From: Periplaneta americana
Lineage: Eukaryota > Arthropoda > Insecta > Blattodea > Blattidae
Assembly (NCBI RefSeq): GCF_040183065.1
Contig: NC_091123.1
Location: 6,840,501 to 6,904,500, forward strand
Direction: 5' to 3'
DNA length: 64,000 nucleotides
Shown here: one piece after another, positions 1-11,333 of the stretch
How the letters are laid out: each line of letters starts with the position of its first letter
Numbering within the stretch: the first letter of the stretch is position 1
The notes under the pieces: model-generated
Seen by the model: only the letters and a program-made list of their open reading frames with translations
Databases searched by the model: none
Told to the model about the DNA's origin: nothing
Position numbers and translations under genes: made by a program

Positions 1-24
1 TACGCCAGCGCCGTGGATCGTGTC

Positions 25-97
25 CCGGCATGGCTCAGTTGGTAAGAGCGCTCAGCGCGCAGAGCTGAGAGGTCCTGGGTTCAATTCCCAATGCCGG
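25..97 (+). repeat. tRNA-like module of a SINE
   Basis: A 73-base cloverleaf-like segment: 7-bp acceptor stem CCGGCAT/ATGCCGG, A box TGGCTCAGTTGG, B box GGTTCAATTCC. The anticodon arm is irregular (no U at position 33) and the segment runs straight into CGAATTTTTCTC, a tail also next to the tRNA-like module at 26.47 kb. I therefore read it as a tRNA-derived SINE rather than a working tRNA gene. Confidence 0.55.
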
Positions 98-109
98 TAC
101 GAATTTTTC

Positions 110-1380
110 TCGTATTTAATAGTAATAAGAACAAATATTTTTAAGGTGGAAATGTTTAATAGTTGCTTAAATGTAATTAACCCCTCAGGCTGGTTTTTCG
201 TACGTGTGTACACAGCTCTCTAGGTTAGTTCTGTGGCAGTTTTACATTCATCTGTACGCATCATGAAAAATTGCACAAAACCGGCCACTGTTTGTGATAT
301 ATTGGAGATATTTCCATACAGTTTTTTCGAGTGTATTCCAGAGAGTCTGGGTTTTACTGCTATATGGTTGTATTATGTTCAATCATTTCGAAAACAGAAA
401 TAGAAGAGTGAGGTTATGTAAATTTAATTCTACTAGGGGATTTAAGTGCCACTTCAGCACTTAATACTGGAACATTTAAATACCGGGTTAAGGGGTTAAT
501 TTCAAGTCAGAACTGAATCTCATCAATTATGATGCCAATATGATATAAACATGTGGAAATTCAGCAACACAGCACTATCTCCAGCTTCTCAATCATTGTG
601 GTGATATTCCCAAGGCCTAACACAGAAATAATAGCTATGTAGCACAAAGATAACATGTCTCTAGGCTGCATTCATGAAGGAAAGCAAGGGATTTATTGTA
701 TTCGAGTATTCTGCTTCAGTTAAATTTGTTTCTGTTCTCGAGTGACATATAATCCTGTGTGTCTGTAAGATTTTCATACCTAGTGTCCTGAATAATGATG
801 TAAAATAATGTTTTTATACAACATATTATTATTTTTTATTTTAAAGTAAAATAAATAAACAACTGCAACATATTGTGAGTTTGACATCAAACAGAAACTG
901 AAAATAAATGTCACCCCATGAAGCAAGCACATTAGTGTGAGAAATGTAGATTTGGATTAACTGATACCCTTTACAAGACCGACATCTAAAAAACCTCTAT
1001 CCTACTCCATATGATATTATGTAGTTTGCAGTACTCAAGGGTATGTATGTAAAATAAGCAAGGATAATGTTACAATTTTGATAATTTCCACTATCATATA
1101 GAACTGTAGGGCGATCTGTATTTATATTCAAGTTTTCACCCATTTATTATACCTAAATGGTACATGAGATGATCAAACTAGAATGAACAGTAGTACAGTC
1201 TTTAGCATTATTTAAAATTCAATGTAAGCACCAGCATTTGCTGCACATTTTTCCAAATGTAGTTGTATATTCTGTAACGCCCTCTCAAACAAATCATTTT
1301 GCACCCGACCATACTCTTCTCTCCACCATATTGGAAACTGTCACACCACCATCCGAGCAGCAATTCGGGTATGATCATAT
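110..1380. other. AT-rich DNA without recognised genes
   Basis: No long open frame, splice-bounded exon or recognisable repeat terminus was found. Short A/T runs only. Confidence 0.5.
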
Positions 1381-1381
1381 A

Positions 1382-1449
<68 letters not shown>

Positions 1450-1500
1450 TACAAACTGCCTCCCAATGGAGGTAGACTCATAAGTCTCTGTATATTGACA
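1381..1500 (-). mobile_element. (ATT)n tract with stub of a LINE 3' end
   Basis: A roughly 65-bp (ATT)n tract followed by AACTGCCTCCCAATGGAGGT, the same 3'-end sequence that closes the LINE copies at 1.72 and 28.5 kb. It reads as the tail of a severely 5'-truncated minus-strand LINE. Confidence 0.5.
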
Positions 1501-1517
1501 TAATATTATTTACAAAT

Positions 1518-2226
1518 TCTGCAGTGCCTGCGAAAAGTGACATAAGTCAGTTTCCACAAACCTTTTTTGATAATTTATTGACAACTTACGGAACATCTGC
1601 TCGCTTGGAAAAAGAGACATAAGTGAGCCGTTCAGAGCAGAAGTGGTGTAAGTCAATTTTGACTTACACCACTTTTGCTCTGAACAGCTCATATAAACTA
1701 GGCTAAGATAAGATAAGATAATAACTGCCTCCCATTGGAGGTAGCCCAGAAGGACTCAGTATACTCTCCTACATGAATTTTACAATATTAAATGTTTACA
1801 TAAATTTTGTAGAAAGAAAATTAAAATAAACATATATGAATATAAAGGGAATAAAAAAATAAACAGAGTGAATATGATATGATTCGGTCGTTATTATACA
1901 AATTTAAATGACATGAATATATATTTTGCCTGTAAATGTATATACGAAGAACAGAGAGATTGAGAGAGAGAAAAAAAAAACAAAGAGAAAGTAGGAATTG
2001 TATTTTGTATATTATTTATTTGAGCCGTTCAGAGCAAAAGTGGTGTAAGTCAAAATTGACTTACACCACTTCTGCTCTGAACGGCTCAAGTATTTCTCCC
2101 ATTACAATAATTCATACTACAGAAAAAAATCAAATCGACATAAACCAGTGTAAGTCGTCAATAAATTATCAAAAAAAGGTTTGTGGAAACTGACTTATGT
2201 CACTTTTCCCAAACACTGCAGAATAT
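1518..2226. mobile_element. Inverted-repeat element with palindromic inner units, split by a LINE tail
   Basis: The outer arms (about 1518-1590 and 2150-2226) are inverted copies carrying AAAAGTGACATAAGTCAG. Inside each lies a near-perfect palindrome of about 66 bp (1624-1690 and 2022-2090) centred on GTGTAAGTCAAnnTTGACTTACAC. The second palindrome is the reverse complement of the first with about one mismatch. The centre (about 1700-2015) is LINE 3' sequence. Confidence 0.65.
1700..2015 (-). mobile_element. 3'-terminal fragment of a LINE (noncoding tail)
   Basis: Starts with a GATAA-type tandem tail, then ATAACTGCCTCCCATTGGAG and GTAGCCCAGAAGGACTCAG. It is nearly identical for about 180 bp to 28515-28690, where the same tail follows coding sequence. 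Confidence 0.6.
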
Positions 2227-2233
2227 AAATATA

Positions 2234-2290
2234 GAGTAGAAGAAGAAGAAGAAGAAGAAGAAGAAGAAGAAGAAGAAGAAGAAGAAGAAA
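2234..2290. repeat. (GAA)n microsatellite
   Basis: About 17 uninterrupted AGA/GAA triplets ending in an A-rich run. It abuts the 3' end of the LINE fragment above it. Confidence 0.9.
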
Positions 2291-3112
2291 AAATTTATAT
2301 GTATACTAAAATCTAATTAAAATATACAGTATTTTAAGAATTTAAATTATTATTTAAATTCATTAATATGTCACATCGACGGACATGTATACGTCACCAA
2401 ATATCGTAAGATAAAGATTATTTAAAATTTGACGTGATTTTTTCAGAACTATTGTGACAATGTCATCTATTAAAGATTTAGATAAACCATATTGTTTCCT
2501 AAACATATTAAAGAATTTCGGAATAAGACCACATCAATCACGTCTATGTGTTTAAGATGGCATTTTTCTTTAAAGTACTCAATAGTTGGTTCATAAATGT
2601 CTTTCTTTTCTTGGTGAATTTCCTCAGGCTGGTCAACGCTCCATTCATATCTAATTGTAGGATCTATTTTGAAGCCATGTTTGGTGGTCTTAGAATACGC
2701 CAATATGTCTAGAAGAGCCGTTTGTTGTTATACAACTTACTTCTTCTTCTACCTCCTAGGATTTCTTCTTTAATGTTGTAGCAATTAAAGATCTCACTTT
2801 ATGGTGTCAAGCATTACACAGTAACAGTCCATGATCATATTGGCTTGGAAGTGTTTAAGAGTTTCGTTTCTCTGGGCATCCATATTTGCACCAGGATCCG
2901 TCCAAAGATCTACTAGAAACCTCCCTTACAGCTACAACGTTTACTTTCATCTTCAAAGAAGATACCTGTTCCGAAGTAGATAACCCAGATTTATTCGCGA
3001 CCCATTTATTGGCTTCTGGAACCTCACTATTCTTTCCACAAGAATTTCTCTCTGCCTTGCAGGATGTGATTTTGTAATATGAGTGCTTAATCTTCGATAA
3101 TACTTTCCACAT
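2291..3112 (-). mobile_element. LINE 3' portion with zinc-knuckle and endonuclease-like C-terminus (broken)
   Basis: Minus-strand translation in several frames gives a degraded Cys/His stretch (about 2700-2900) followed by an intact 77-residue frame (2470-2703) with HGFKIDPTIRYE and KKDIYEPTIEYFKEK. Copies at 28.5-28.9 kb and 63.2-63.8 kb share the pattern. The R-R-x-D-I then D-P-T-I-R-x-E spacing resembles the restriction-like endonuclease end of R2-type LINEs (inference). Frameshifts and stops make it a pseudogene. Confidence 0.5.
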
Positions 3113-4590
3113 TACGCACAGGAGGAAAGATTTTGACTGGAAGTTGATGGTATAGAATCTGGACTATTTTGAGACAGTCTTGTTGCCATGGTTACTAATT
3201 CAAGATTTATTTCTTTATACAAAGCATTTCCCAGTAAATTTTCTTATTAAATGCACATGTTTCGGACCGCACTGAGAACACCGTTTTCATATTAATTAGT
3301 TGAACTAAATTCTTGTGTTATATTGTAATGGGGATCTGAATGATCACCTAGTTTGTTAGGCAGATGTCTCTCTTTCTTTATGAGAAATTATTAGTATTTG
3401 TGCTTCAAATGGTAAGGAACACGGTACATTTTAATGGTGGAATGGGTCACTTAACCTGACTGCAATAAAACGTTGGATATAAATATGGGTCACCGTGTAA
3501 AGTAGAAGGTAAAATTAAAGAACAGAACCTTTTAGCCAAAGGACAAATGCCTCTTGAGAGAGGAGGAGGGAGAGCTAAATTTTAAGCTAATTAAGTCGTT
3601 AACATAGAATATAACAAAACATTTATTGAACAGGTTGCACAGTTACATCATTTGATTTCATTTTTATACGTTTGGCAGTATTGAATTAGCCTATAATAGA
3701 CGAATAATGTAATTTCTGAAATAAAGTCATGTTTGACAGACAGAATCCCCCATGAACATAATCTGTCTTGACACAAAGTGGAACATAGGTAAGTTTTTTA
3801 TTAGTTTTAATTTAGAAAAAAAGATAATTTTCTGTTGCAGCTATTATTGATATAATATTCTCAAAGTTACTTACATTTTAGTGTATACTACAACTAAATT
3901 ATAGTCTATCGTATTTTGTGGTTCATTAAAATCTGAATTTGGACGTACAATCCTATCACACATTTTTCGTTTCTCAGAGAATTATTCTTCTCCATTTATG
4001 TCTCGATTAGACGAATTATTATAAAACTGTATATGAAGATCCTGTAGTTCATTGACAAGTGTAACATTTCATTATCAGTCTTCTTCATAACAGATTGAAC
4101 ATACCGGTAATGAATAAAACAAGCAACTTCCGGAAAAATCTCAATTTTAAGCAATATTAATCCAAGTACGGTACCGGTACGTAAGATAATAACAAAACAA
4201 GTAATTTTACATTTTAGTTTACACATAGTAGCTGCAGAGGAAATATTGTTACATATTATCTTGTAATTTATGTTGTGCATTAACTGGCGTGGAATCTTAG
4301 ATAACCACTTTGCTTCACAGCAAAAATGCCTCCAAGTGGTCATATAGGCAGTGCTTAGAACTGCATGGCATTGTGTTTATATTTAGATGGCCTGGAGGAC
4401 TTCTCTATTTTTTTTCTTCGTAAACTAGCAGGCATAAGAAAAATGCTAGTAAGGACAGGTCTGGTAAATATAGATATTTTCACTGTCACTAATGTGTTGT
4501 GTTGCAGTAATTCTCTTCCCATTATCTTAATATTCAATACTGTTCAAATTACATACAGAATATTTCATAATTACAGGTACAAACTGCAGG
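3113..4590. other. No recognised genes or repeats
   Basis: Only short frames without domain signatures. No clear inverted or tandem repeat was seen. Confidence 0.4.
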
Positions 4591-4779
4591 GATAAGTAGA
4601 GGACAATAAAAAAGGCAAAAAGTTCTAATAAATGTAGTTCCGGAAACCAGCTGTTTCTGAAATCTATAGGGTTTTATTATGTCTCGTCTGTACAGGCTCT
4701 GGGGTAACATAAATCCGAAGAAAAATTCCCTGGGTGTCTAGAGTCTCTAAATTTGTGTGATTGTGAGTGTACTGGGTTT

Positions 4780-5075
4780 GGCACAACCATAAAGCATCTA
4801 ATAGATGCTATAGAGTTACCAACAACGAAAAAAAAAAAAAAAAAAAGATAGCCATCAGCATGTTTCTTCATAGACGATCTTACACATTTAAATATCCTAG
4901 TGCATTGAGAGCCATTGACAGCATGTTCTTGGAGATCATTAACATTATGAACAATCCTGGAATATACAAAACATTTCAAATATCCCAAAACAAAAAAAAT
5001 CCAGAGGACTGAAGTCGGGGGACCTGGGAGGCCATGGTTTTGGTAAGCTACGTTCGATACAGATCTATGTTTATT
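4780..5075 (-). pseudogene. IS630/Tc1-type transposase C-terminal remnant
   Basis: The minus strand reads, with shifts of frame, through PP(T)-type text to WGYLKCFVYS-like sequence (GYLKCFVYSRIVHNVNDLQE), then CTRIFKCVRSSMKKH. This is the end of a DDE transposase after the PRSPDLNPLDFFLWG motif. A poly-lysine/Phe homopolymer run breaks it. The adjoining roughly 45 bp (4780-4825) recur inverted at 35297-35343. Confidence 0.5.
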
Positions 5076-5079
5076 AGAA

Positions 5080-6107
5080 CTTTTTGCCGTGTTTCACTGT
5101 TCACAGTTTGGACCTTAACTTAATTGTGAAACACCTGGTATATATAAAGAATTTTCGTTTCTATATTTTAATGAATTTCACATCTCCTCGCCAGTGTCTC
5201 TGCAGTCTGATTTCCATACATCCCACAATGCACAGCAGCCTGGCTACTTCAAGACAATTTCCTTAGTGACATTTTTGCTCATGTTTGCTTACATTACACA
5301 TCTCTTTGATTTCAGTTGTTTTTGGAGTGAAGTACACACTACAGATTGAATCATTATTAAAGTTGTTAAGTCTATAGCCAAGCCATTGCACAAACGAGCC
5401 AGCATTTTCAGGAAATATTCTAGGGAAAGGACGTGGTAGTTAGGCTTTTAAATAATGGATATAATAAACACGTGGAAGGTAATAAAATCACATTTCCAGT
5501 TATCCTAATACTACAGTCTACTTTCAATGTTACAAAAGAATCTACCCTCTGTCGATAGAGAAAAATAAGTGAAGAAACTTGAATAAACACTTACAGGGTC
5601 AATACACAGAACAATGCTCTTGTTATACTTATTAAATATATACAATTGACTGCTGTCAACACACTCTGTACAATAGAAAAGAAAGTTACACAGTACAGCA
5701 TATCTAGAAAGAATGAAAGTGACTAAGGGTTCCAGTGCTCATTCCTATATGAGTAGTTTTATTGTTACTCTGTCAATTCCTGTGGATATTTCAATGGCAC
5801 TACGAACACCCACGCACACACACTTACAACTATAGCAACACTTTTTTTTTATCGTCTCGACTTCCTAATTTAAAGACATGAGTAAGGAACATGCAATGTA
5901 CAGGTCTTGCAGATTGGTTCAAGTATCTTTCCAGCATCATATTGTAATTCTATTCCCATTATTGTAATAAATAACATATTCCGATAAACATAATTATGTT
6001 TTGTAAAACATTTCTTGATGTTAGAATTGTTTTTAATCACATAAATCTTCATTCAATATAATTTTAAGAGTTAATAAATTAATTACCAGTAATTATACAC
6101 CATGGTT
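5080..6107. other. No recognised genes or repeats
   Basis: AT-rich sequence with short frames only and no domain signature. Confidence 0.4.
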
Positions 6108-6899
6108 ACAATATTGGATGATTTCAGACGGCTATATTTTCACCAATATTGAATATAAATATATGACCTTACCACCATTTGAAAGAGGAAAGTTTGAAGT
6201 TTTATATGACCATGTGTAATATAGTAGACGTTCAGGCAGTGATCCCATTCTTGCCAAATCCTTTCAAGCATGTCTTGTGTGATGTTCCTGATTGCCGTGT
6301 TAATGCGCCTTCTCAATTCAGCCAACGTCGCTGTAAGTGGAGGTATGCAAACATTGCCATTGACAAAACCCCACAGAAAGAAAATGTTTATATAGGTACT
6401 TCCAGACCTCCGTATGCCAATGCCAATGTGGGGCTCCATCTTGTTGGAAAATGAACCCCAGTTTCTCCTCGCCTGTGAGTTGTGGAAATAGCCAATTTTC
6501 TTAAATCAACATCTACCAGGTCGATGGATTGGTCATGCAATGGACACAGACAGCACCTTCTGCACATGACCACCTCGTTCACCGCATTTCACTGTGTGTT
6601 TGCTTTCAGTGAGGTTTCGTCAAGGACAACGTTTACATACCTCCACTTCCAGTAACATTGGCCAAATTCAGAAGGCGCATTAACACAGCAATTAGGAATG
6701 TCACACAAGACGTGCTTGAAAGGGTTTGGCAAGAATGGGATCACCACCTGGACGTCTGCCATATTACACGTGAAGCTCACATAAAGTACATCTAAGGTCA
6801 GTATAAAGGTTTAAACTTCCCTGTTTCAAATGGTGGTTAAATCATGTATTTATGTTCAATATTGGTGAAAATATAGCCTTCTGAAATTGTCCAATAATT
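6108..6899. mobile_element. Foldback element: two inverted transposase 3' ends
   Basis: Termini ATTTCAGACGGCTATATTTT (6121) and its inverted counterpart (to 6887) are followed by long imperfect inverted arms. Each arm encodes the same transposase C-terminus reading outwards: LAELRRRINTAIRNITQDML on the minus strand near 6230-6330, and LAKFRRRINTAIRNVTQDVL on the plus strand near 6660-6720, both followed by ERxWQEWD. The middle (6420-6590) is unique. The family is IS630/Tc1-like. There is no catalytic core, so it is non-autonomous. Confidence 0.65.
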
Positions 6900-6900
6900 T

Positions 6901-7022
6901 GTTGTTGTTGTTTTCTAATGCCAGGCGTTTGACAATAAAGTCATTTGACCTCTTGCATTCCAATATTTTTCAAAGATATTATCATGGCCAGCCAATGAAG
7001 CACAGATTTTGAGGTGTTCGTC
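6901..7022 (-). mobile_element. 3' end of an RNase-H LINE (fragment)
   Basis: Minus-strand text matches the last about 40 codons and (CAA)n tail of the RNase-H LINE at 19.5-20.35 kb (DNIFEKYWS...NDFIVKRLALENNN in one frame). Severely 5'-truncated. Confidence 0.75.
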
Positions 7023-8484
7023 CACTAATTTGTAACCACGGTGTATTTTGATTAATTGTGGGGCATCATCATCATGTACTCCCATGATTGGAGACTAATT
7101 CTACCATTGTTGATGAAATATAGTTTACAACTGCTGATGAATACCGGTATATTTCACTATTGCTGATGAATTAATATATTTTCGATGTTTCGAAGATACG
7201 ATTGATATTCCATCTTCAGGAGAAAAAAGGGGTGAAGATATCCTCTCATTAAGACCATTGTAAATGACTAAATCTACTTAACTGATCAATGACTAATAGG
7301 AGTAGTGAATTTGAAGCAAATAAAACAGAGGAAGGCAGGAAGATATGAAAGGATTTTTCTTTTATATTTCTTCTGCATCTTAAAGACTGTCACTCTTTTT
7401 GTAGTTCTCACGATGAAATTCGTTATCTTACACAACATCGGTATTAAACCTTTCTTTCGCCATTTTAACAAATAAGAACAATCATACTTTTGCTAACTTC
7501 ATTCCTCAATAGAATATTCTTAAATAACATAGGATTTGGGAAAGGAAGCATCTGAAAATCTTCCAAGATTTTATTGTTGAAAAATTATGTCATTTTCTTA
7601 TCTTTCTTTGTGAAATAATAAATGTTGCAATATCAGAACAGCATAAACAATATTTGTCCACATGAACAACAGAACACAAATAGGTCTACTTCGTAACAAT
7701 ATGCGTACAAAGGATGGAGTTATTGGGCACAAGAAAATGAAGAAGAAAAAAAAAGAAGGGAAGGCAGGTGACTAGCAAGGATTTATGTGCTGAAGAGTAT
7801 GAAGTAAAAATTGATAAGGAACAGTGTGTTAATAGTACACTATGCAACGAGCCTATAATGGTAGTAATTAAGACGCGAGTATGTTTATGAAAAGAGCGCA
7901 AGCGAGTTTCATAATTTTCATACAAGCATAGTCAAGTTTCATACGACTTTTTATGCTCGATCATATTTCTAACTTGAAATTATTCAGAAGTATTCATTTT
8001 ATTCTTATCTGACTGAGGAGCGGAACTGACTTGTGCAGTAAATTGTGAGATGTGCGCAGACGCGAAAGTATTGATTTTTTCCGAGAAACGAATGTCATTG
8101 ACCTTGATATAATCTAGAGAGTAAAATAAACATTAACCTTGATATAACCTTGAAATTGGTTTAGACATTGAAAAACGAGGAGACAAATTGAATTTATTTG
8201 AATATTATTTACAATTAACGCTAATTATTATAGTAAAAGAACATAACCTTCTGCGACAGTATTGGATTTCCAGGCTCCGTGACGTTTCGCTAGTTGTCTT
8301 TCGATTGCATGTCCGAGAATAATCTATACTTGCTCTTTCATATTGCTACAATGGTGCTTTCTGATTAGTGGAAGACCTGAACTTTAATGAATAGGTGTAC
8401 TTTAATTAGGTCCATTAAAGTGCTGCTACCAGGTGTATAATTACTACATTTCGGCATGGTCGAGCATAAACAGTTTACTTGTAC
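7023..8484. other. No recognised genes; minor short repeats
   Basis: Three imperfect copies of a unit containing GCTGATGAA...ATA lie at about 7110-7180. Nothing else was recognised. Confidence 0.4.
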
Positions 8485-8765
8485 CTTAAAACCACAAATT
8501 AATGAGAACGATGGTAAAACTGATCAGGAAGAGAAAAAGGAATTGGTTGGGTCACTGGCTGAGAAGAAATTGCCTACTGAAGGATGCACTAGAAGGAATG
8601 GTGAAGGGGAGAAGAGTTCGGGGCAGCAGAAGATATCAGATGATACACAACATTATGAGGATCATATGAGGAGACAAAGAGGAAGGCATAATATAGGAAA
8701 AATTGGAGAAAGCTGGGTTTGCAGTGAAAGAACTGCCCTTGGGCAGAATATTATGAATGAATGAG
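8485..8765 (+). pseudogene. LINE RT C-terminal tail fragment
   Basis: In mixed frames the text matches the 3' end of the LINE at 48.84-49.18 kb (LIRKRKRNWxxHWLRR, RGRRRYQMIDD, ENWVCSERTALGQNIMNE-like, then ATGAATGA repeats). Short 3'-anchored copy lying downstream of the matrix-gene stop codon. Confidence 0.65.
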
Positions 8766-9020
8766 TCAGGACCTTCAACTATCAAGTTTCATATCATATC
8801 AGGCTTCGAATAGCCATCGAGAATTCTGGTATTATCATATCTCTATTTTCAAGCTTACATAATCGTCCAGGAAGTAACAAAGTGAAGATCGATTGCACAG
8901 ACTGGGAACCAGATCCTTTCTGATGCAGGAAATTTTGCTCAGAGCTATCTGCAAGCCCTGAACAGGTCTCCATCCACGGACATCACTTCACAACACGAGA
9001 CACTGAAAAGAAACGACAAG

Positions 9021-9198
9021 CTAGGCAGTGTCAGGCGGAGCTTCTGTAGAGAGATTCGAAGCGGTGACTGTGATGCCGAGAGTGCATGATGCCGTGTGGC
9101 GAGAAATGGGATGGCGGGCAGTGAATGTCACCGGCCAGTGACCGAGCGGAAGGTCGGCTTCCAAGCGCTTGCCCCAGCTTGGCTTTGAAACCACGTTC
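9021..9198 (-). CDS. Matrix gene exon 10: second half of HYR domain and C-terminus
   Basis: A terminal exon (acceptor TTGCTTATAG, stop TAG at 9021-9023), 178 bases. After one base completing an Arg codon it encodes NVVSKPSWGKRLEADLPLGH, then WPVTFTARHPISRHTASC and TLGITV, the typical closing strand of a HYR domain (G-H-x-V-x-F-T-A, then C-x-L-x-I-x-V). It ends with a short Ser/Thr tail, SNLSTEAPPDTA. No likely GT donor is seen before the stop, so this is probably the true C-terminus. Possible poly(A) signals on the minus strand are an ATTAAA at 8383-8388 and an AATAAA at 8193-8198 (weak). Confidence 0.75.
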
Positions 9199-9474
9199 CT
9201 ATAAGCAAATACCATTTCAGAGTTCTTTTTATGAAGCTGAGCTAACCTCTGTTTGGCTAATTGAAAAGACAAGAAAATAACCTGCCTGGTTGATAATGGT
9301 AAAAGGAAGACAAATACACAACCATCACAGACCTTGTTTCTCTCAATGTGGCATGGTTTTACTTTCTTTTAATATAGTGTACACTTGTCACAACAATTTA
9401 TAACTTCTGGCTAGCTAGATGATTTTCTTAACTCTGATATATTTTAACAATGGTAACTCCACCTCCACTCCCTC

Positions 9475-9945
9475 TACCTTCACAAAACAGATAAAAAAAT
9501 TTTGTAGTCAGCAATTTTGTAAAATTTTAAAATATCAATCTGAAAAGATTCTTGTATGCATATTATAGAAGGCTTTTTGTCTTGAACTTCTAGCTTTAAT
9601 AAATCCATTTTGTTTCTTAAAGACCTAGAGTTCCATTGCAAAATTTTTAGAGTGTCTATATCTCTTTCATTAATGTTGCCTTTACGTTTTAATTCCCGGT
9701 TTTTAAATGTACTACCCAATGAGACATGGAATTTATTCTAAGTAGCCTCATTTTTTATAATACAGAGAATGGATTTTGCTTCTGCATTGGACTGACACCA
9801 TACTGCAATCCTTTTGGTATTACATTTGCCTCTTTGTCTCATTTTATGGTTCTTTTTAATATTAAACTTGGCTCTGATTAACTGGATGGTGTGACTTTCA
9901 TAAACTTCCATCCATAAACCACAAAAGAAGTAAATTAAAATCATC
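9475..9945 (-). pseudogene. LINE fragment: end of ORF1 and start of endonuclease
   Basis: The minus strand encodes a basic, gag-like end (KRIAVWCQSNAEAKSILCII) and, after a stop, LKILQWNSRSLRNKMDLLKL then PSIICIQES. The latter is the first motif of an APE-type LINE endonuclease (Q-W-N, then Q-E-S). Interrupted; no RT attached. Confidence 0.6.
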
Positions 9946-9989
9946 AGTACCAGTTGCAGAAGACACAGCCCTGCAGTATATATTGACTA

Positions 9990-10145
9990 CACTCCAACTC
10001 TGGCTACTAGCAACAGGCATCTGTAATGAACACCGATCAAAATACCCCTCATTTCTCGTGAAAAACAACAACTGAACAGACTGCAGTGGACTGTAGTGGA
10101 CTTTATGTTGTCAGCAAACAGCTGGATACATTAAGAAGATTGACT
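9990..10145 (+). repeat. Dispersed repeat, copy 1
   Basis: The segment with GAACACCGATCAAAATACCC, then GTGGACTTTATGTTGTCAGC, recurs almost intact at 23610-23725, and in inverted pieces at about 10765-10810 and 11935-12000. Probably LINE-derived; no coding assignment. Confidence 0.65.
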
Positions 10146-10259
10146 GATATATTTTAGCAATGCCATATATATTGTATTAAATAGCTAGAAGAAAATGTAT
10201 GGCTTTTGATTATACAGTTGACTTAATGTTAGTTTTAATTCTGACCCATTTTTTTAGGG

Positions 10260-10745
10260 TTGCACTTGGGATATATCTTCTCAACAAGACTTCGTAGTTT
10301 TCGTGTTTTATTATTTATTTGTTTTTTAGCTCATATCCTTTTCGAATGTTACATTTGTCACATGAGTTTTCTCAAAAATACCTTCTGGTTTATGATTTAC
10401 ATTTATTTAGCTCTTATCCTTTTCCAGTGTAAGATTTCGTGGTTTATAATTTAGAGTTTCTGGCGAGTGTTATATTTGTGTCAAGATGTCTTCTCAACAA
10501 AACTTTGTGGTACTGTATATGATTCAGAATTTTTCATCTGGAATCTTTGGCAGTGCTATACTTGTGATATGATAAAGGGTATCTTCTGAACAAAACTTTA
10601 TGGTTTATAATTTAGATTTTCTATCTCATATTCTTTTTCAGTAATTGTGGTATGATGCATCCTCAACAAGACTTTGTAGTTTATAATTCACCGCATAAAG
10701 TTTAGCTTATTTCAGTATGAGATGATGTCTTAACAAAATTTTCTA
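10260..10745 (+). repeat. Degenerate tandem repeat
   Basis: About four diverged units of roughly 110-125 bp built around TTCTCAACAAGACTTTGTAG followed by TTTATAATTTAG. Confidence 0.5.
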
Positions 10746-10764
10746 TTCAATAAGATCAATCAAT

Positions 10765-11333
10765 CAATCTTCTTAATGTATCCAGCTGTTTGCTGCCAAC
10801 ATAAAGAAAAACTGGACATACCATTTTGCAGACTATCCAAAGTTAAAAGTAGTCCTAACATGTTGGGCTGTAGAATGTTCAACATGTTTCCACAGGAAGC
10901 ATAGGAAGTGTCACTTGACATATTCAAAGTCAAAGTGAAAACGTGGCTTCTTAGAAACCCATTCTATTCTGTACAAGAATATTTTGAATCAGAAAATCAA
11001 GCTGTTGATATTTTTTAGGTTTCTTTCTCTGAATTGTATTATTATTCTGTAATATATTAGGAAATTCTCATAAATTGTTAATCAAATCAATATTTGTGAT
11101 CAGTGTGTTACAATTTTCATCTAGATATTAGCCTATTTTTGATAATCTTGACTCTCAATTGTAAACTCTAAGGTGTATTTGTGATCATTTTGTTTTATGT
11201 TTAGTGTTGTAATAGAATAATTTTCATTTTTGCACTATAATTTCACACGTGTAATTTGACAATGTCATTACCGGTAGCTTTTGCTATAACGACAGCTAAT
11301 AAATACTATACTATACTACTATACTATACTATA
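10765..11333 (+). mobile_element. LINE 3' end (L2/CR1-like) with (ACTAT)n tail
   Basis: The plus strand encodes FKVKVKTWLLRNPFYSVQEY (about 10928-10990), a typical C-terminal end of L2/CR1-like LINEs. It is followed by a 3' region ending in TAATAAATACTATACTATAC and a pentamer tail. A Tc1-like element splits the tail at 11334. Confidence 0.55.

Noticed and set aside
25..97. Functional tRNA gene
   Set aside because: Irregular anticodon loop without U33 and continuation into a SINE-type tail.
1376..1470. Poly-isoleucine/poly-leucine/poly-asparagine frames at (ATT)n and (AAT)n tracts (also 27.4, 28.0, 45.8, 48.4 kb)
   Set aside because: Translated microsatellites, not genes.
7070..7180. Possible CRISPR-like short direct repeats
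   Set aside because: Only three diverged copies with unequal spacing, in a eukaryotic sequence.
9021..9030. Reading past the stop codon into another exon of the matrix gene
   Set aside because: No convincing donor before TAG at 9021-9023 and no further module-like exon found below 9 kb.
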